Source: Candidatus Gastranaerophilales bacterium
GTDB lineage: Bacteria > Cyanobacteriota > Vampirovibrionia > Gastranaerophilales > Gastranaerophilaceae
NCBI GenBank assembly: GCA_944325105.1
Contig: CALUYW010000008.1
Location: 18,724-82,723, forward strand
DNA length: 64,000 nucleotides
Direction of reading: 5' to 3'
A program made the translations under genes and the position numbers. Below, piece by piece: positions 26,474-35,979 of this stretch; position 1 is the first letter of the stretch; each line of letters opens with the position of its first letter. Below the pieces are notes generated by a model. It ran no database searches. It was given only the letters and a program-made list of their open reading frames with translations, and was not told the DNA's origin.

Positions 26474-29011
26474 CTATTTTCTTTTTGGCAGACTTGCCTT
26501 GTCTATGTGCGGTCTAAAGAACTCTGTATTTATATTTAACATCTGACCTATTTCCAGCACCTTTAGTGCAAGTGTTCTGTCTGTATTTTTGTCATCTGAT
26601 GTTTCAAGATGTTCTATTAGAATGCTTATTTTCGAATAAATTTCTTCAAAGAATATATTTTGAGCTTCATTAATATTTGCTTGTATGTTTAGTTTTTCAA
26701 GAATATTTAAAAGACCTAAAATATTATCCGCAGTGGATATTTGCATATCTGAGGCAAGTTTTTTTATAAGGTTTTCAAGTTTTTTTGAAATTATTGCGCC
26801 CGCTCTGCATTTGTTGAGGTTTATATAAAATTTATCTGCATTGTGTTTTATAAGGACTATCCTTGCAAGAGCTTTTTCGTCGCAGAAATTCTCCATTTTG
26901 CCAAGTTCGTCCTCAAGTTTCCTTAAAAGTGTGAATTTCGCGCTCACTCTAAATACATCGGGGATATCCATGCCTAAGTCCATGTAATAAGAAACAGGGG
27001 CTTTGAGTTCATCGTAAAGTTCGCGATATGTTTTTTCTGTCTTTATGAGTTTTGAAATAAGTATTTTTTCAAGAATTACTTTTCTTCTGTCAATAAGTAT
27101 ATCTTTAAGCGTGTAATACGAGCTTGAAATCCTTTCCTGAATTGTCTTTAGGGTTTCAATAAGGTCATCTGACATAAATACATCAGAGATTTTTTGTCTG
27201 TCATCAGCGTATTCGTTTTGCTCGGTTAGTTTTTTAACGCTGCAGTAATACTCACCACTTGAAGTGTTAAATATAACATATGACATATCGAATTTTTCAA
27301 AAGTAATTTTTGACGTAAATTCTATTCTGCCAAAGTTGATTGATGCTTGATTTTTCTTGATGGTTTTTGTGTTTATTTTCTTAACTTTATAACAATATAT
27401 TTCATCTAAATCTTCAGGATTTAAGAACTTACTGGAAAATGCCCACTGGGCTGTTAAACGCTCTATTGTTACAACAGAGGGTTTAACAAATTTTTCAAAA
27501 ACGTCTTTTCCTGTACCAAAACCGTCAATATTGCTTTTTGCCTTGTTTAATATTGATAAAAATTTCTTTTCAATATCCGTACTGGTAAATTCTTGAGCTA
27601 TTTCCATTGCCCTTAGGGCATATTTCATTATCTGAGTTGTTTCAATGCCTGAAATTTCAGCAAAGAACCAGCCGCAGCTTGTGTACATAAGCTGGCAAAA
27701 ACGCTGTATTTCCATAAGTTTTATGGCTTTGGTTTTTTCTTTTTGGGTCAGATTTTTTACAGCATTTTCTTTAAAGAATTTTTCGTAGCTTTCTTCGCTT
27801 CTGTCTAAAATAATGTCTATATATTTATTTCTTGCATCCCAAAAATCTTTGTAATACTTTGAACCTTCGCAGGAGCATACTTTTATAAGTTCATCTCTGA
27901 CGTAGTCAAGAGCATCTCTTAAGGGTTTTCTCCATTTTTGGTTCCACCCAGGTTGTGCACCTGTTGAACAGCCGCAATCTTCTGTCCATCTGCCTACACC
28001 ATGGCAGCAGCTCCAAGCGGATTGAGGTTTAATTTCAACTTGGAATTTTGGCGGAAAATTTTCCAGAAACCATCCGTAGTTTGTTATTTTAAAGCCAAGC
28101 TCTTCGGCTTTAACCTCAAGTACATATGATAGCGCCATGTCGCCGAATTTTGTATGGTGCCCGTAGCTTTCTCCATCTGTTGCAATATTTACAAGTTGTG
28201 CATGTTCCCTGTTTTGGACATATCCGTCTTGCAGTCTGTTTGCAAATTTATTGCCGTCGCATAAAAGGTTGTCAAACGCTACTGATTTTGAAATTGCTCC
28301 GTCATAGAAAAATAAGTCTATGTACTTTTCTTTATCATTTTCATCGGGGTAATATCTGTAGGGCATAGACGGGTCAATGCTTCCCCAACTTACATCATGC
28401 CAAGAGTCCTCTTTTTCAAGGCTTTTGACACATTGAGCCTGATGAGGGGATAAAATTGTATATTTTATACCGCAATCAATAAGCACTTCAAGGGTTTGAG
28501 CGTCAACTGCAGTCTCGGCCAGCCAGATACCCTCGGGTTTTCTTTCAAATCTTTTTTCAAAATCTCTGATACCCCATATAACTTGTGTATATTTGTCATT
28601 AAGATTGGCAAGGGGTAGTATCATATGGTTGTATACTTGCGCTATAGCGCAGCCGTGACCGTGGTGAATTGTTACAGAGTTTTTATCAGCCTCTATAATC
28701 CTCCTGTAAGCGTTTTTGGCGTGAGTTTCCATCCAGCTTAAAAGTGTGGGGCCAAAGTTAAAACTCATAAGCTCATAGTTGTTGACTATGTTTAAAATTC
28801 TGTTTTGATTATCTACGATCCTTGAAACGGAGTTTGGCTCGTAACACTGCCAGCATATTTTGTCGTTCCAGTCGTGACGAGGAAGGGCGCTTTCTTGCAG
28901 CTCTATTTCTTCAATCCATGGGTTTTCCCTTGGTGGCTGATAAAAATGCCCGTGGATGGTTAAATATTTTGTGTGCTTTGCTGTTTTGCTTTGTTTAGTT
29001 TTTTCACTCAT
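26474..29011 (-). CDS. Glycoside hydrolase family 57 with DUF3536 region
   Basis: An 845-residue cytosolic enzyme of the GH57 class that acts on alpha-glucans (amylase, branching or glucanotransferase). The N-terminal region has the metal-less GH57 barrel signatures: HGHFYQPPRENPW near residue 19, HHGHGCAIAQVYNHMILPL near 115, and GIWLAETAVD near 160 with the likely catalytic Glu. The C-terminal half corresponds to the DUF3536 extension. The reaction cannot be fixed from sequence, but GH13, GH77, Pgi and a MalK-type ATPase in the same window point to storage glucan turnover. AAGAGT precedes the ATG closely. Confidence 0.88.
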   Translation of the reverse strand: MSEKTKQSKTAKHTKYLTIHGHFYQPPRENPWIEEIELQESALPRHDWNDKICWQCYEPNSVSRIVDNQNRILNIVNNYELMSFNFGPTLLSWMETHAKNAYRRIIEADKNSVTIHHGHGCAIAQVYNHMILPLANLNDKYTQVIWGIRDFEKRFERKPEGIWLAETAVDAQTLEVLIDCGIKYTILSPHQAQCVKSLEKEDSWHDVSWGSIDPSMPYRYYPDENDKEKYIDLFFYDGAISKSVAFDNLLCDGNKFANRLQDGYVQNREHAQLVNIATDGESYGHHTKFGDMALSYVLEVKAEELGFKITNYGWFLENFPPKFQVEIKPQSAWSCCHGVGRWTEDCGCSTGAQPGWNQKWRKPLRDALDYVRDELIKVCSCEGSKYYKDFWDARNKYIDIILDRSEESYEKFFKENAVKNLTQKEKTKAIKLMEIQRFCQLMYTSCGWFFAEISGIETTQIMKYALRAMEIAQEFTSTDIEKKFLSILNKAKSNIDGFGTGKDVFEKFVKPSVVTIERLTAQWAFSSKFLNPEDLDEIYCYKVKKINTKTIKKNQASINFGRIEFTSKITFEKFDMSYVIFNTSSGEYYCSVKKLTEQNEYADDRQKISDVFMSDDLIETLKTIQERISSSYYTLKDILIDRRKVILEKILISKLIKTEKTYRELYDELKAPVSYYMDLGMDIPDVFRVSAKFTLLRKLEDELGKMENFCDEKALARIVLIKHNADKFYINLNKCRAGAIISKKLENLIKKLASDMQISTADNILGLLNILEKLNIQANINEAQNIFFEEIYSKISILIEHLETSDDKNTDRTLALKVLEIGQMLNINTEFFRPHIDKASLPKRK

Positions 29012-29041
29012 ACTCTTAATGCCAAACTGTAGTCACAATAT

Positions 29042-29506
29042 CTATTTTTTATTTTTATCCGTAGAGGGTTTTTTCTGCAAAATTGTTATTTTGCTAACAT
29101 CGACCCATGGGTCGCCAAGTGCGTTAGAGAAAACTTTTCCGGTAATTTCTATTTTATCTCCGGTGTCAAGTTCTATGAATTTTTCCGCATAATCTCTTTT
29201 TACAAATAATTTCATTTCTGAAAGCGGTACGTTGTGGTCAATAACATCGTCTCTTTGAACCAAAAACCCTATGTAGTCAGCAGATGAGCGCATAGCTTTT
29301 TTGTAGTCCAGCCCCAATGTTGAGAATTTATCAAAAGTGGCTTTCATAACAATTGTTTTATTGAGGTATTTTTGCGGCGCTTCAACCACACTTAGGGGTG
29401 CTGCCTTAACCGGAGCAGTTGCCTGTGGTGTACTATATGCCGGTGTAAGGGCTATAAACATTGCAAATAATGTGCAAAAAAGTGCGTTTTTTATTTTTAT
29501 GTGCAT
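29042..29506 (-). CDS. Exported small protein, OB-fold-like
   Basis: This 154-residue protein has a signal peptide (to about residue 26, TPAYSTPQA), a Pro/Ala linker and a beta-rich domain (KYLNKTIVMKATFDKFSTLG ... DKIEITGKVFSNALGDPWVD) with the strand order of periplasmic OB-fold proteins. Function unknown. TAGGAG lies upstream of the ATG. It precedes the GH57 gene by 30 bp on the same strand and may be co-transcribed with it. Confidence 0.65.
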   Translation of the reverse strand: MHIKIKNALFCTLFAMFIALTPAYSTPQATAPVKAAPLSVVEAPQKYLNKTIVMKATFDKFSTLGLDYKKAMRSSADYIGFLVQRDDVIDHNVPLSEMKLFVKRDYAEKFIELDTGDKIEITGKVFSNALGDPWVDVSKITILQKKPSTDKNKK

Positions 29507-29568
29507 ATAAACTCCTAATTAAATATACCAATATTCTAGCATATTTTAACATTCTAACAATAGCCGAT

Positions 29569-30459
29569 TTATGCTAAATTTTTTATGTAGTCTTTTTCCG
29601 TCTTTTCTAAGTTAAGGTGCTCAAGAGGATTGTTGAATACGTAGTCTTTAGCCTCTTCTTTTGTTATTATTTTTTTATCAATGACATAGTTTGTAATTTC
29701 ATCCAAAAGTTTTACCGAGCCTGCCAGAGTGCCTTTTGAATCCTTGCCTTCGGGTGATATTTTTTTGCCGCAAAATTCAATCTCTATTTTACTTCCTGCG
29801 GCAGGCAGGGCGTCACTTATCATAATTATTTTTTTGTTGTTTTTTAGCTTAAAGAAAAGTCTTAACATATTATCGCTGACATGAACTCCGTCTGCTATGA
29901 TTTCACAGTATACTTTATTATTAATAATTGTATCGAGTGCAAGATTTTCTCCCCTGTGAGATAAGGGCGGCATAGCGTTAAAATGGTGTGTTGTGGCGCT
30001 TGCAGCTCCTTTGTTTGTTGCCAGAGTATGACCTGCATGTGCTCTTATATTTTTATTTTCTAAGTATTTTGCAAATTCATTATCTTCATCAAGCTCGGGA
30101 GCAAGTGTTACAATTTTTATGATGTCTTCAAAATTATTTGCGAGTTTTTGAAAATTTTCAATTTTTGGTTCCAGAAAAACTCTGCTGTCCTGAATACCCG
30201 GTTTATTGGGGTTCAGGAAAGTTCCCTCGAGGTGAAGACCGATAATATAACATTCATCTTCACTATGCTCATTTTTTATTTTTTTGAAAAGCTTAAATCT
30301 TTCTTGAAGATTTTCAATACTATCGCCCACAAGAGTGGGGCAAATGGCTACTATATTTCTCTTTTTAAATTCTTTTAGGAGACTTTTTATTTCATTAAAG
30401 TTTCCTGTATTAAAATTTACGCCAAAGGCGCCGTGTATATGTGTGTCTATGTACTTCAT
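29569..30459 (-). CDS. nagA: N-acetylglucosamine-6-phosphate deacetylase, minimal form
   Basis: NagA removes acetate from GlcNAc-6-P in amino-sugar recycling. Metal and substrate motifs are present: DTHIHG at residues 5-10, HLEGTFLNPNKPGIQ near 77, HAGHT, TTHHFNAMPPLSHR, the DGVHV motif and ISDALPAAG with the catalytic Asp. At about 296 residues it is much shorter than usual (about 380): it begins at the barrel and lacks the small beta-sandwich domain normally built from both termini. I chose the ATG at 30459 over an upstream in-frame codon because TATAAT lies 6 nt before it, a leaderless arrangement. No nagB is nearby. Confidence 0.85.
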   Translation of the reverse strand: MKYIDTHIHGAFGVNFNTGNFNEIKSLLKEFKKRNIVAICPTLVGDSIENLQERFKLFKKIKNEHSEDECYIIGLHLEGTFLNPNKPGIQDSRVFLEPKIENFQKLANNFEDIIKIVTLAPELDEDNEFAKYLENKNIRAHAGHTLATNKGAASATTHHFNAMPPLSHRGENLALDTIINNKVYCEIIADGVHVSDNMLRLFFKLKNNKKIIMISDALPAAGSKIEIEFCGKKISPEGKDSKGTLAGSVKLLDEITNYVIDKKIITKEEAKDYVFNNPLEHLNLEKTEKDYIKNLA

Positions 30460-30465
30460 AAAATA

Positions 30466-30471
30466 ATTATA
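30466..30471 (-). promoter_or_regulatory. -10 box of nagA, leaderless arrangement
   Basis: TATAAT on the minus strand ends 6 nt before the ATG at 30459; no Shine-Dalgarno is present. Confidence 0.45.
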
Positions 30472-30658
30472 CCTATATTTTGACTTTTTTAAAATTATCA
30501 TTAAAAAGATACAGGTCGATAAAGTGTGTTTGTTTATCTTCTGATTTTTTGAGAGTTTTCAAATGTTAAAGAAATGTAACAAAAATATTCAAAAATTAAA
30601 GTTAAAAAATGCGTGTGCCGATATTACTAACATAAGAACAATGGAGGCATAGAAAACA

Positions 30659-31684
30659 ATGGGAATGGCAGCAAGCCAAGCAAGATTTTTAGGTCTTACG
30701 GCAAGAAAAACCAACGTTGAATATGAAGGACAACAAGTTAACCAACAAAGAACAGTGCTTTCCAATGAAAGTGCGGGCCTTTTTAACCAGATGTTAACTC
30801 TGCAAGTTCCTACTCCGCCGAGTGCTACTGATTATTATAATACTCGTTATGTTTTTGATTCAATGGGTGAAGATTTCTCAATTACTAAATATGATACTGC
30901 AGCAGGCAGTGCAGCAGGTGCTTATAATATTGTAATAGAATACTCGGAAGTTGAAAGAAAAGGTTATTCATCAAGCCCGATTACTCAAGGTACCCCTATG
31001 CTTTTTGATGACCAAACACCAAAGAAAATATACATAGACGGTAAAGAATATGAAATAACCCCTGCAGATGCAACAGGTATTGATAAAGGTAACATTGAAA
31101 CAATTAATGCAGCTATAATCAGCAATGACGGAACAAGACGTCCTGAAGATGATACTTATTACAAATACACCGTAAATAAGGGTGAAACTGGTGAGAGAAC
31201 TTATTATATCTCTTCTTATGATATAGCAAATGCAACATTACCTGATGACCCATCAGAAATGTACACAGGTGGCTTGACTCAATACTTTGCGGCAGACGCT
31301 ACAGTTAAAAAGACTGCAAATGCTACAGCTTCATTTGATACAACAACAGATGGCAGATTTGAATCTGTTAAAATCACAGGCGTTGATAACGAAGATTTGA
31401 ATGCTAAACTTGCAGGTAAGTCTTTTGAACTTGATTTAACCCAAGTAAATGATACAGAGGGTTATGAAGCAGCAATGAAAGACTATGAATATCAAAAAAT
31501 GGTATACGAAAGAGCAATTCAAGATATAAACGCTAGAACAGAAATTATCCAACAACAAGACAGAACTCTTGAATTAAGACTAAAACAACTTGATACCGAA
31601 CAAGAAGCACTTAAAACAGAAATGGATGCGGTTAAAGAAGTTATCCAAAAGAACGTCGAATCAACATTTAAGACATTTGCTTAG
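30659..31684 (+). CDS. Lineage-style protein with flagellin/hook-like architecture
   Basis: A 341-residue protein beginning MGMAASQARFLGLTARKTNV, a start I associate with multicopy Gastranaerophilales proteins of unknown function. Residues 1-50 are helical (EGQQVNQQRTVLSNESA), the centre (about 55-275) is beta-rich and variable, and the C terminus (about 285-341) is a long helix with RTLELRLKQLDTEQEAL. Helical termini around a variable centre is also the plan of flagellin and hook-associated proteins; this is analogy only. No signal peptide. GGAGG lies 13 nt upstream of the ATG. It leads a set of four same-strand genes. Confidence 0.7.
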   Translation: MGMAASQARFLGLTARKTNVEYEGQQVNQQRTVLSNESAGLFNQMLTLQVPTPPSATDYYNTRYVFDSMGEDFSITKYDTAAGSAAGAYNIVIEYSEVERKGYSSSPITQGTPMLFDDQTPKKIYIDGKEYEITPADATGIDKGNIETINAAIISNDGTRRPEDDTYYKYTVNKGETGERTYYISSYDIANATLPDDPSEMYTGGLTQYFAADATVKKTANATASFDTTTDGRFESVKITGVDNEDLNAKLAGKSFELDLTQVNDTEGYEAAMKDYEYQKMVYERAIQDINARTEIIQQQDRTLELRLKQLDTEQEALKTEMDAVKEVIQKNVESTFKTFA

Positions 31685-31698
31685 TAAAATCGATAAAA

Positions 31699-31728
31699 TG
31701 CACCATGTTAAAAGTTTGACATGGTGCA
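31699..31728 (+). other. Strong hairpin between cluster genes
   Basis: TGCACCATGT and ACATGGTGCA form a perfect 10-bp stem with a 10-nt loop, 15 bp after the first gene and before the second. There is no T run, so it is more likely an mRNA stability or processing element than a terminator. Confidence 0.55.
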
Positions 31729-31759
31729 ATAATTAAAAAATACACGAGGGTTAGTATTA

Positions 31760-32581
31760 ATGGTTTCTTACAAAAATATGCATGCACTTTCAATAGCCAA
31801 TAAGTATGGCTCGGCAAGCTCAATTGCAAAAGCCGAGTTGTATGAAACTTACGACCGTTTAAGAGATTTAACGGTCTCAAGTTCGGCATCCTCCGGTAGC
31901 GGTTTTGGTACTGCAGGTGGATTTTTGTGGCAATTGGCAAGCATGTTTTCCCCTAGTATTTTTATGCCTGTAATGGGCGGCAGCAATATGATGAATATAC
32001 CGGGAACCTCTTATTGGTCACCGATAACAGGCTCAACCGCGTCATATGACGGGGCAACATCTGCCTTTGGCATAGGTAATCTCGGTTCTTATCCGGGTTT
32101 TCCATCGGGTGCGGCAGGTATTACTCTCGGATTTGGTTCTGAGGGAACACCAACAGGCGGTGCGGCTGGTCTTGCTACGGGTTATGCCGTAAGTTCAGCG
32201 GGAATTGCCGCCATGAATACTGCAACAGCTGCATTAGGCACTGCTTCGGGTGGTTTTAGTTTTGGGCAAAATATAGTTTTACCTCTTGCCGGCATGATAT
32301 CCGGTTGGGGCGGTTTGCTGCAGGCAATGTCCCCTTATATGGGCGAATGGGGTCTTGGAGCAATTGTTGCGGGTAACTTAATGCAAGGTACGGGTAACGC
32401 TGCGGTGAGTGCTTATCAGAATGTAACAGGCAGAATTACCTCAAATGCTGACGTTATTTTATCGGATAGGGTTAAAAATATTGAAACAGTTTGCAAAATG
32501 CTTGATACTCAGGCTGATATTGTAAGAAAAACTCTTAAAAATGATATCGAGTCTGATTCAAAACTTGCTCAAGATTTGTAA
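31760..32581 (+). CDS. Glycine/alanine/serine-rich hypothetical protein
   Basis: A 273-residue protein. Residues 1-45 are helical (NMHALSIANKYGSASSIAKA). The middle (about 48-190) is low-complexity, rich in Gly, Ser, Ala and Thr with hydrophobic residues (GFGTAGGFLWQLASMF, GAAGITLGFGSEGTP). The C-terminal 50 residues are a charged helix (NIETVCKMLDTQADIVRKTL). No signal peptide, no known domain. GAGGG precedes the ATG. The composition suits a self-assembling or secreted structural protein. Second of the four-gene set. Confidence 0.6.
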   Translation: MVSYKNMHALSIANKYGSASSIAKAELYETYDRLRDLTVSSSASSGSGFGTAGGFLWQLASMFSPSIFMPVMGGSNMMNIPGTSYWSPITGSTASYDGATSAFGIGNLGSYPGFPSGAAGITLGFGSEGTPTGGAAGLATGYAVSSAGIAAMNTATAALGTASGGFSFGQNIVLPLAGMISGWGGLLQAMSPYMGEWGLGAIVAGNLMQGTGNAAVSAYQNVTGRITSNADVILSDRVKNIETVCKMLDTQADIVRKTLKNDIESDSKLAQDL

Positions 32582-32769
32582 ACTTTTGTAAAATTTATAG
32601 TACAAAAATAAAGTTTAACCTGACTTATGTCGTTATAAAAAGTAGATATAGGTTGGTTTTTAAGGATATTGATTTTTTATAACTTAATAAGCGTCATTAT
32701 CCTTAGGCAATTTTATCTCAAATTATGTTTTTATAAGTTTAGGGTTACCCCTAAAAAAGGAGTAAGCTC
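32582..32769. other. Intergenic region with hairpin next to ribosome binding site
   Basis: About 190 non-coding bases. TTTAGGG (32738-32744) pairs with CCCTAAA (32749-32755) directly before the AAGGAG at 32757-32761 of the next gene. It may carry an internal promoter or a translational control element. Confidence 0.35.
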
Positions 32770-33039
32770 GTGCAACAAAGTATTCAAACAAATTTAAAAA
32801 GGATGAGAAACTTTCTTGGGTTTTCAAAAAGTTTTTTAATCAGAAAAAATCCGTTTAAGTTGCTCTCTAAGGAATTTGTTTCAATGCTAAAAGGTTTCTT
32901 TTCAATGAACAAGAAAAGAAAAATGGTTAAGTACAGACTGAATTACCAACTTTACAAGTTAAATCAGATGGAAAAACTAATTGCACAAAATAACGAGCAC
33001 GTTTTCCTAAGAGGAAACAAGTTCAACGAAATGAGATAA
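32770..33039 (+). CDS. Small very basic protein
   Basis: An 89-residue protein with a GTG start preceded by AAAAAAGGAG. It is rich in Lys, Arg and Phe (MRNFLGFSKSFLIRKNPFKL, MNKKRKMVKYRLNYQLYKL), with no known domain and no membrane span. A nucleic-acid or chaperone role is possible from charge alone. It ends 1 bp before the next gene, so the two are coupled. Confidence 0.6.
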   Translation: MQQSIQTNLKRMRNFLGFSKSFLIRKNPFKLLSKEFVSMLKGFFSMNKKRKMVKYRLNYQLYKLNQMEKLIAQNNEHVFLRGNKFNEMR

Positions 33040-33040
33040 A

Positions 33041-33367
33041 ATGGGTTTAATTGTATCGACAATCAGATTAATTCAACTGAACAGCATGAGGCTTGACCTT
33101 GAGTACAAGCTTATGCTCATAAATTCATCTCGTTTGCAGCTGACTGCTTCAACAGGTGACCTTGAAACTTTGGGAACCGACTTGGACCCTGATTCAGCCG
33201 AAGCCAAGGCATTACAAAAGCGGCAGGAGCGTTTAAAAGTAGTTGAGCAAAGATTGGAAGAGCAAGCACAAAGGTATCAAATTCAGCTCAAGATGATTGA
33301 AAGTGAAATACAAAGTGTTAACTCTTCGATTGATTCGAATATTCAAATGTCCTATGGAGGACGATAG
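33041..33367 (+). CDS. Small coiled-coil protein
   Basis: A 108-residue protein. The N-terminal third is mixed (MGLIVSTIRLIQLNSMRLDL), then from about residue 58 it is one long amphipathic coiled coil (LKVVEQRLEEQAQRYQIQLK). The C-terminal helix resembles that of the first gene of the set (both carry an RLE/RLK-rich helix ending in a short polar tail). Its ATG lies 1 bp after the preceding stop. A strong terminator follows, closing the cluster. Confidence 0.6.
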   Translation: MGLIVSTIRLIQLNSMRLDLEYKLMLINSSRLQLTASTGDLETLGTDLDPDSAEAKALQKRQERLKVVEQRLEEQAQRYQIQLKMIESEIQSVNSSIDSNIQMSYGGR

Positions 33368-33376
33368 CATAAATTT

Positions 33377-33402
33377 AAAAGGCGGTTTTGAAACCGCCTT
33401 TA
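33377..33402. terminator. Bidirectional terminator between cluster and leuS
   Basis: AAAGGCGGTTT and AAACCGCCTTT form an 11-bp stem with flanking A and T bases on both sides. It ends the rightward cluster and, from the other side, leuS. Confidence 0.85.
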
Positions 33403-33405
33403 TTT

Positions 33406-35868
33406 CTATTTAACAACCAAATTAATTAATTTATTCGGTACAACAATTGACTTAACAAGTGTTTTGCCCTCAAGCGATTGTTTTATTTTTTCATTTTCAA
33501 GAGCCAGTTTTTTTAGTTCCTCTTCAGGTGTGTCAACTGCAATTTCAATCTTGTCGCGGATTTTTCCGTTTACTTGAAGAATAAAAGTTATATCTGATTG
33601 TTTAGCTAAATTTTCGTCATATTTCAGCCATGGTTCATCATGTATTGATGTTTTTGCACCAAGCCCTTCATAAATCGCTTCACTCATAAACACCGCAACA
33701 GGTGAGATGAGCCTTAGAAGGGATAAAAGAGCGAAACTCAAGACATTTTTTTCTATTTTTGATTCGTCACGAATGTATTCGTATATGGCGTTTGTAAGCT
33801 CTCTGTATCTTGATGTAACAGTGTTAAATTGAAATTCATTTTCAATATCATTTGTAATTTTTTTGATAGATATATGAACTTCGCGAAGCAATTTTTCGCT
33901 TTCTTTATCAAGATTTTGAGGTATTTGATAATTTAGGTCTATTATATCTTGGAATTTTGAGTACAATCTGTACACGCGGCACAGGAACTTATAGCAGCCT
34001 TCAACGCCTGCGTCAGACCAGTCAAAGTCTCTTGCCGGAGGCGAGTCTGATATAATAAACAACCTTGCTGTATCTGCGCCGTAGTTTGCAAATATTTCAT
34101 CAGGGTCTACGGTATTGCCTTTTGATTTAGACATTTTTGAACCGTCTTTTAGTACCATACCTTGAGTTAAAAGGTTTTTAAACGGTTCGTCAAAATCAAG
34201 TAAACCAATGTCTCTTAGAGCTTTTGTAAAGAATCTTGAGTACAGAAGGTGCAAAATAGCATGTTCTATGCCGCCTACATATTGGTCAACAGGCAGCCAT
34301 TTGTTGACAAGTTCTTTATCAAACGCTTTTTTATCGTTGCGAGCATCGGCATAGCGCATATAATACCAACTTGAGCACATAAATGTATCCATGGTGTCTG
34401 TTTCGCGTTTTGCAGGAGCTCCGCAGATTGGGCATTTTGTATCAATAAATATTTTTGAAGTTAAAATCGGTGATTTTCCTTGTACGCTAAAGTCAACATC
34501 TTCAGGTAACTTGACGGGCAAATCTTCATCAGGAACGGGCACCGTGCCGCATTTGTCACAGTATATAATCGGTATGGGCGCGCCCCAGTACCTTTGTCTT
34601 GAAATTAGCCAATCGCGAAGTCTGTATTGGGTTTTTGCATAGCCAAAGCCCCTGTTTTCGGCAATTTGAGTAACTTTTTTCTTTGCTTCTTCGCTTGTAA
34701 GTCCGTTGCATTCGTCCGAGTTGATAAGTGTGCCGTACTGTGGGTAGCATTTTTGAGGGTCGTCACCTTCGCCTGTTATTACTCTTATAACAGGTAAGTT
34801 ATATTTTTGGGCAAAATCCCAGTCACGCTCATCATGGGCGGGAACTGCCATAACAGCACCCGTTCCGTAGTCAACAAGAGCATAATCTGCAGTATAAACG
34901 GGGCACTCGCGTCCTGTTAAGGGGTTGATAATATGCGTGCCAAGCGCTACACCTGTTTTAACTCGTTCTGTTGAAAGTCGCTCTATTTCAGACATTTTTC
35001 TTGCATTTTCGCGATATTTTTCAACTTCTTCTTTTTGTTCAGGTGTTGTAAGTTTTTCAATATCCGGGTATTCAGGTGCTACAACAAGATAAGTTATACC
35101 GTATGCCGTATCGGGACGTGTTGTGTAGACGGGTATTTCAAGGTTTTCGATTTCTTTAACTTTGAATTTTAAAATCGTACCAGTTGATTTGCCTATCCAG
35201 TTTGCCTGCATGGTTTTTACGTTGTCGCCCCAGCCTGTAAGCTTATCTAAATCTTGGAGCAATGCTTCCGCGTAGTCAGTGATTTTTAAGAACCATTGCC
35301 AAAGGTTTTTCTTTGTAACCTCGTTGTCGCATCTCCAGCATTTGCCATCTATTACCTGTTCGTTTGCAAGTACTGTAGCACAGTGTTCACACCAGTTAAC
35401 TGCGGCTTGTTTTTTGTATGCTAGACCTTTTTTATAAAGTTGTAAAAACAACCACTGAGTCCACTTGTAGTAGTCCTCCTTGCAAGTTGTGACTTCTCTG
35501 TCCCAATCGACACTCAGGCCGAGTTTTTTCAATTGCATTTTCATGTATGCAATGTTTTCATCAGTCCACTTTGCGGGGTTTGCGCCGTGTTGAATGGCTG
35601 CGTTTTCTGCAGGAAGACCAAAGCTGTCCCAGCCCATTGGGTGAAGAACATTGTAGCCTTGAGACTTTTTAAATCTTGCAATTACATCTGTTATTGTATA
35701 GTTTCTGACATGTCCCATGTGGAGCTTTCCGCTTGGATATGGAAACATTGAAAGGGCATAATATTTTGGCTTGTCCGAATCGTCATATGTTTTATGAGGG
35801 TTTGTTTTTTCCCATATTTCTAGGCGTTCTTTTTCAATCTGTTGCGGAAAATACTCTTTTTCTAACAC
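33406..35868 (-). CDS. leuS: Leucyl-tRNA synthetase
   Basis: An 820-residue class I synthetase that charges tRNA-Leu. The ATP-binding HIGH motif is in PYPSGKLHMGHVRNYT near residue 45 and KMSKS in GSKMSKSKGNTVDPD near 573. The CP1 editing domain carries TRPDTAYG (about 250) and the zinc-type CxxC pairs are present (CEHC, CWRC; CDKC, CPIC). The start is a GTG with AAAAGGA upstream; a TATAAT box lies about 35 nt before it. Length and domain order are ordinary. Confidence 0.97.
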   Translation of the reverse strand: MLEKEYFPQQIEKERLEIWEKTNPHKTYDDSDKPKYYALSMFPYPSGKLHMGHVRNYTITDVIARFKKSQGYNVLHPMGWDSFGLPAENAAIQHGANPAKWTDENIAYMKMQLKKLGLSVDWDREVTTCKEDYYKWTQWLFLQLYKKGLAYKKQAAVNWCEHCATVLANEQVIDGKCWRCDNEVTKKNLWQWFLKITDYAEALLQDLDKLTGWGDNVKTMQANWIGKSTGTILKFKVKEIENLEIPVYTTRPDTAYGITYLVVAPEYPDIEKLTTPEQKEEVEKYRENARKMSEIERLSTERVKTGVALGTHIINPLTGRECPVYTADYALVDYGTGAVMAVPAHDERDWDFAQKYNLPVIRVITGEGDDPQKCYPQYGTLINSDECNGLTSEEAKKKVTQIAENRGFGYAKTQYRLRDWLISRQRYWGAPIPIIYCDKCGTVPVPDEDLPVKLPEDVDFSVQGKSPILTSKIFIDTKCPICGAPAKRETDTMDTFMCSSWYYMRYADARNDKKAFDKELVNKWLPVDQYVGGIEHAILHLLYSRFFTKALRDIGLLDFDEPFKNLLTQGMVLKDGSKMSKSKGNTVDPDEIFANYGADTARLFIISDSPPARDFDWSDAGVEGCYKFLCRVYRLYSKFQDIIDLNYQIPQNLDKESEKLLREVHISIKKITNDIENEFQFNTVTSRYRELTNAIYEYIRDESKIEKNVLSFALLSLLRLISPVAVFMSEAIYEGLGAKTSIHDEPWLKYDENLAKQSDITFILQVNGKIRDKIEIAVDTPEEELKKLALENEKIKQSLEGKTLVKSIVVPNKLINLVVK

Positions 35869-35912
35869 GTTCTAATTCCTTTTAATTTATTATTTTACCT
35901 GTTTATTATACC

Positions 35913-35956
35913 GTAAAAATAAAAAAACGGGCGCATTTTTTACCTGGAGTGCGCCC
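35913..35956 (-). terminator. Intrinsic terminator of the glycine-rich pilin gene
   Basis: On the minus strand GGGCGCA pairs with TGCGCCC and is followed by a T-rich tract, 24 bp after the pilin stop and just upstream of the leuS promoter. Confidence 0.75.
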
Positions 35957-35979
35957 TTAAATAAAGATACGAAATTTTT

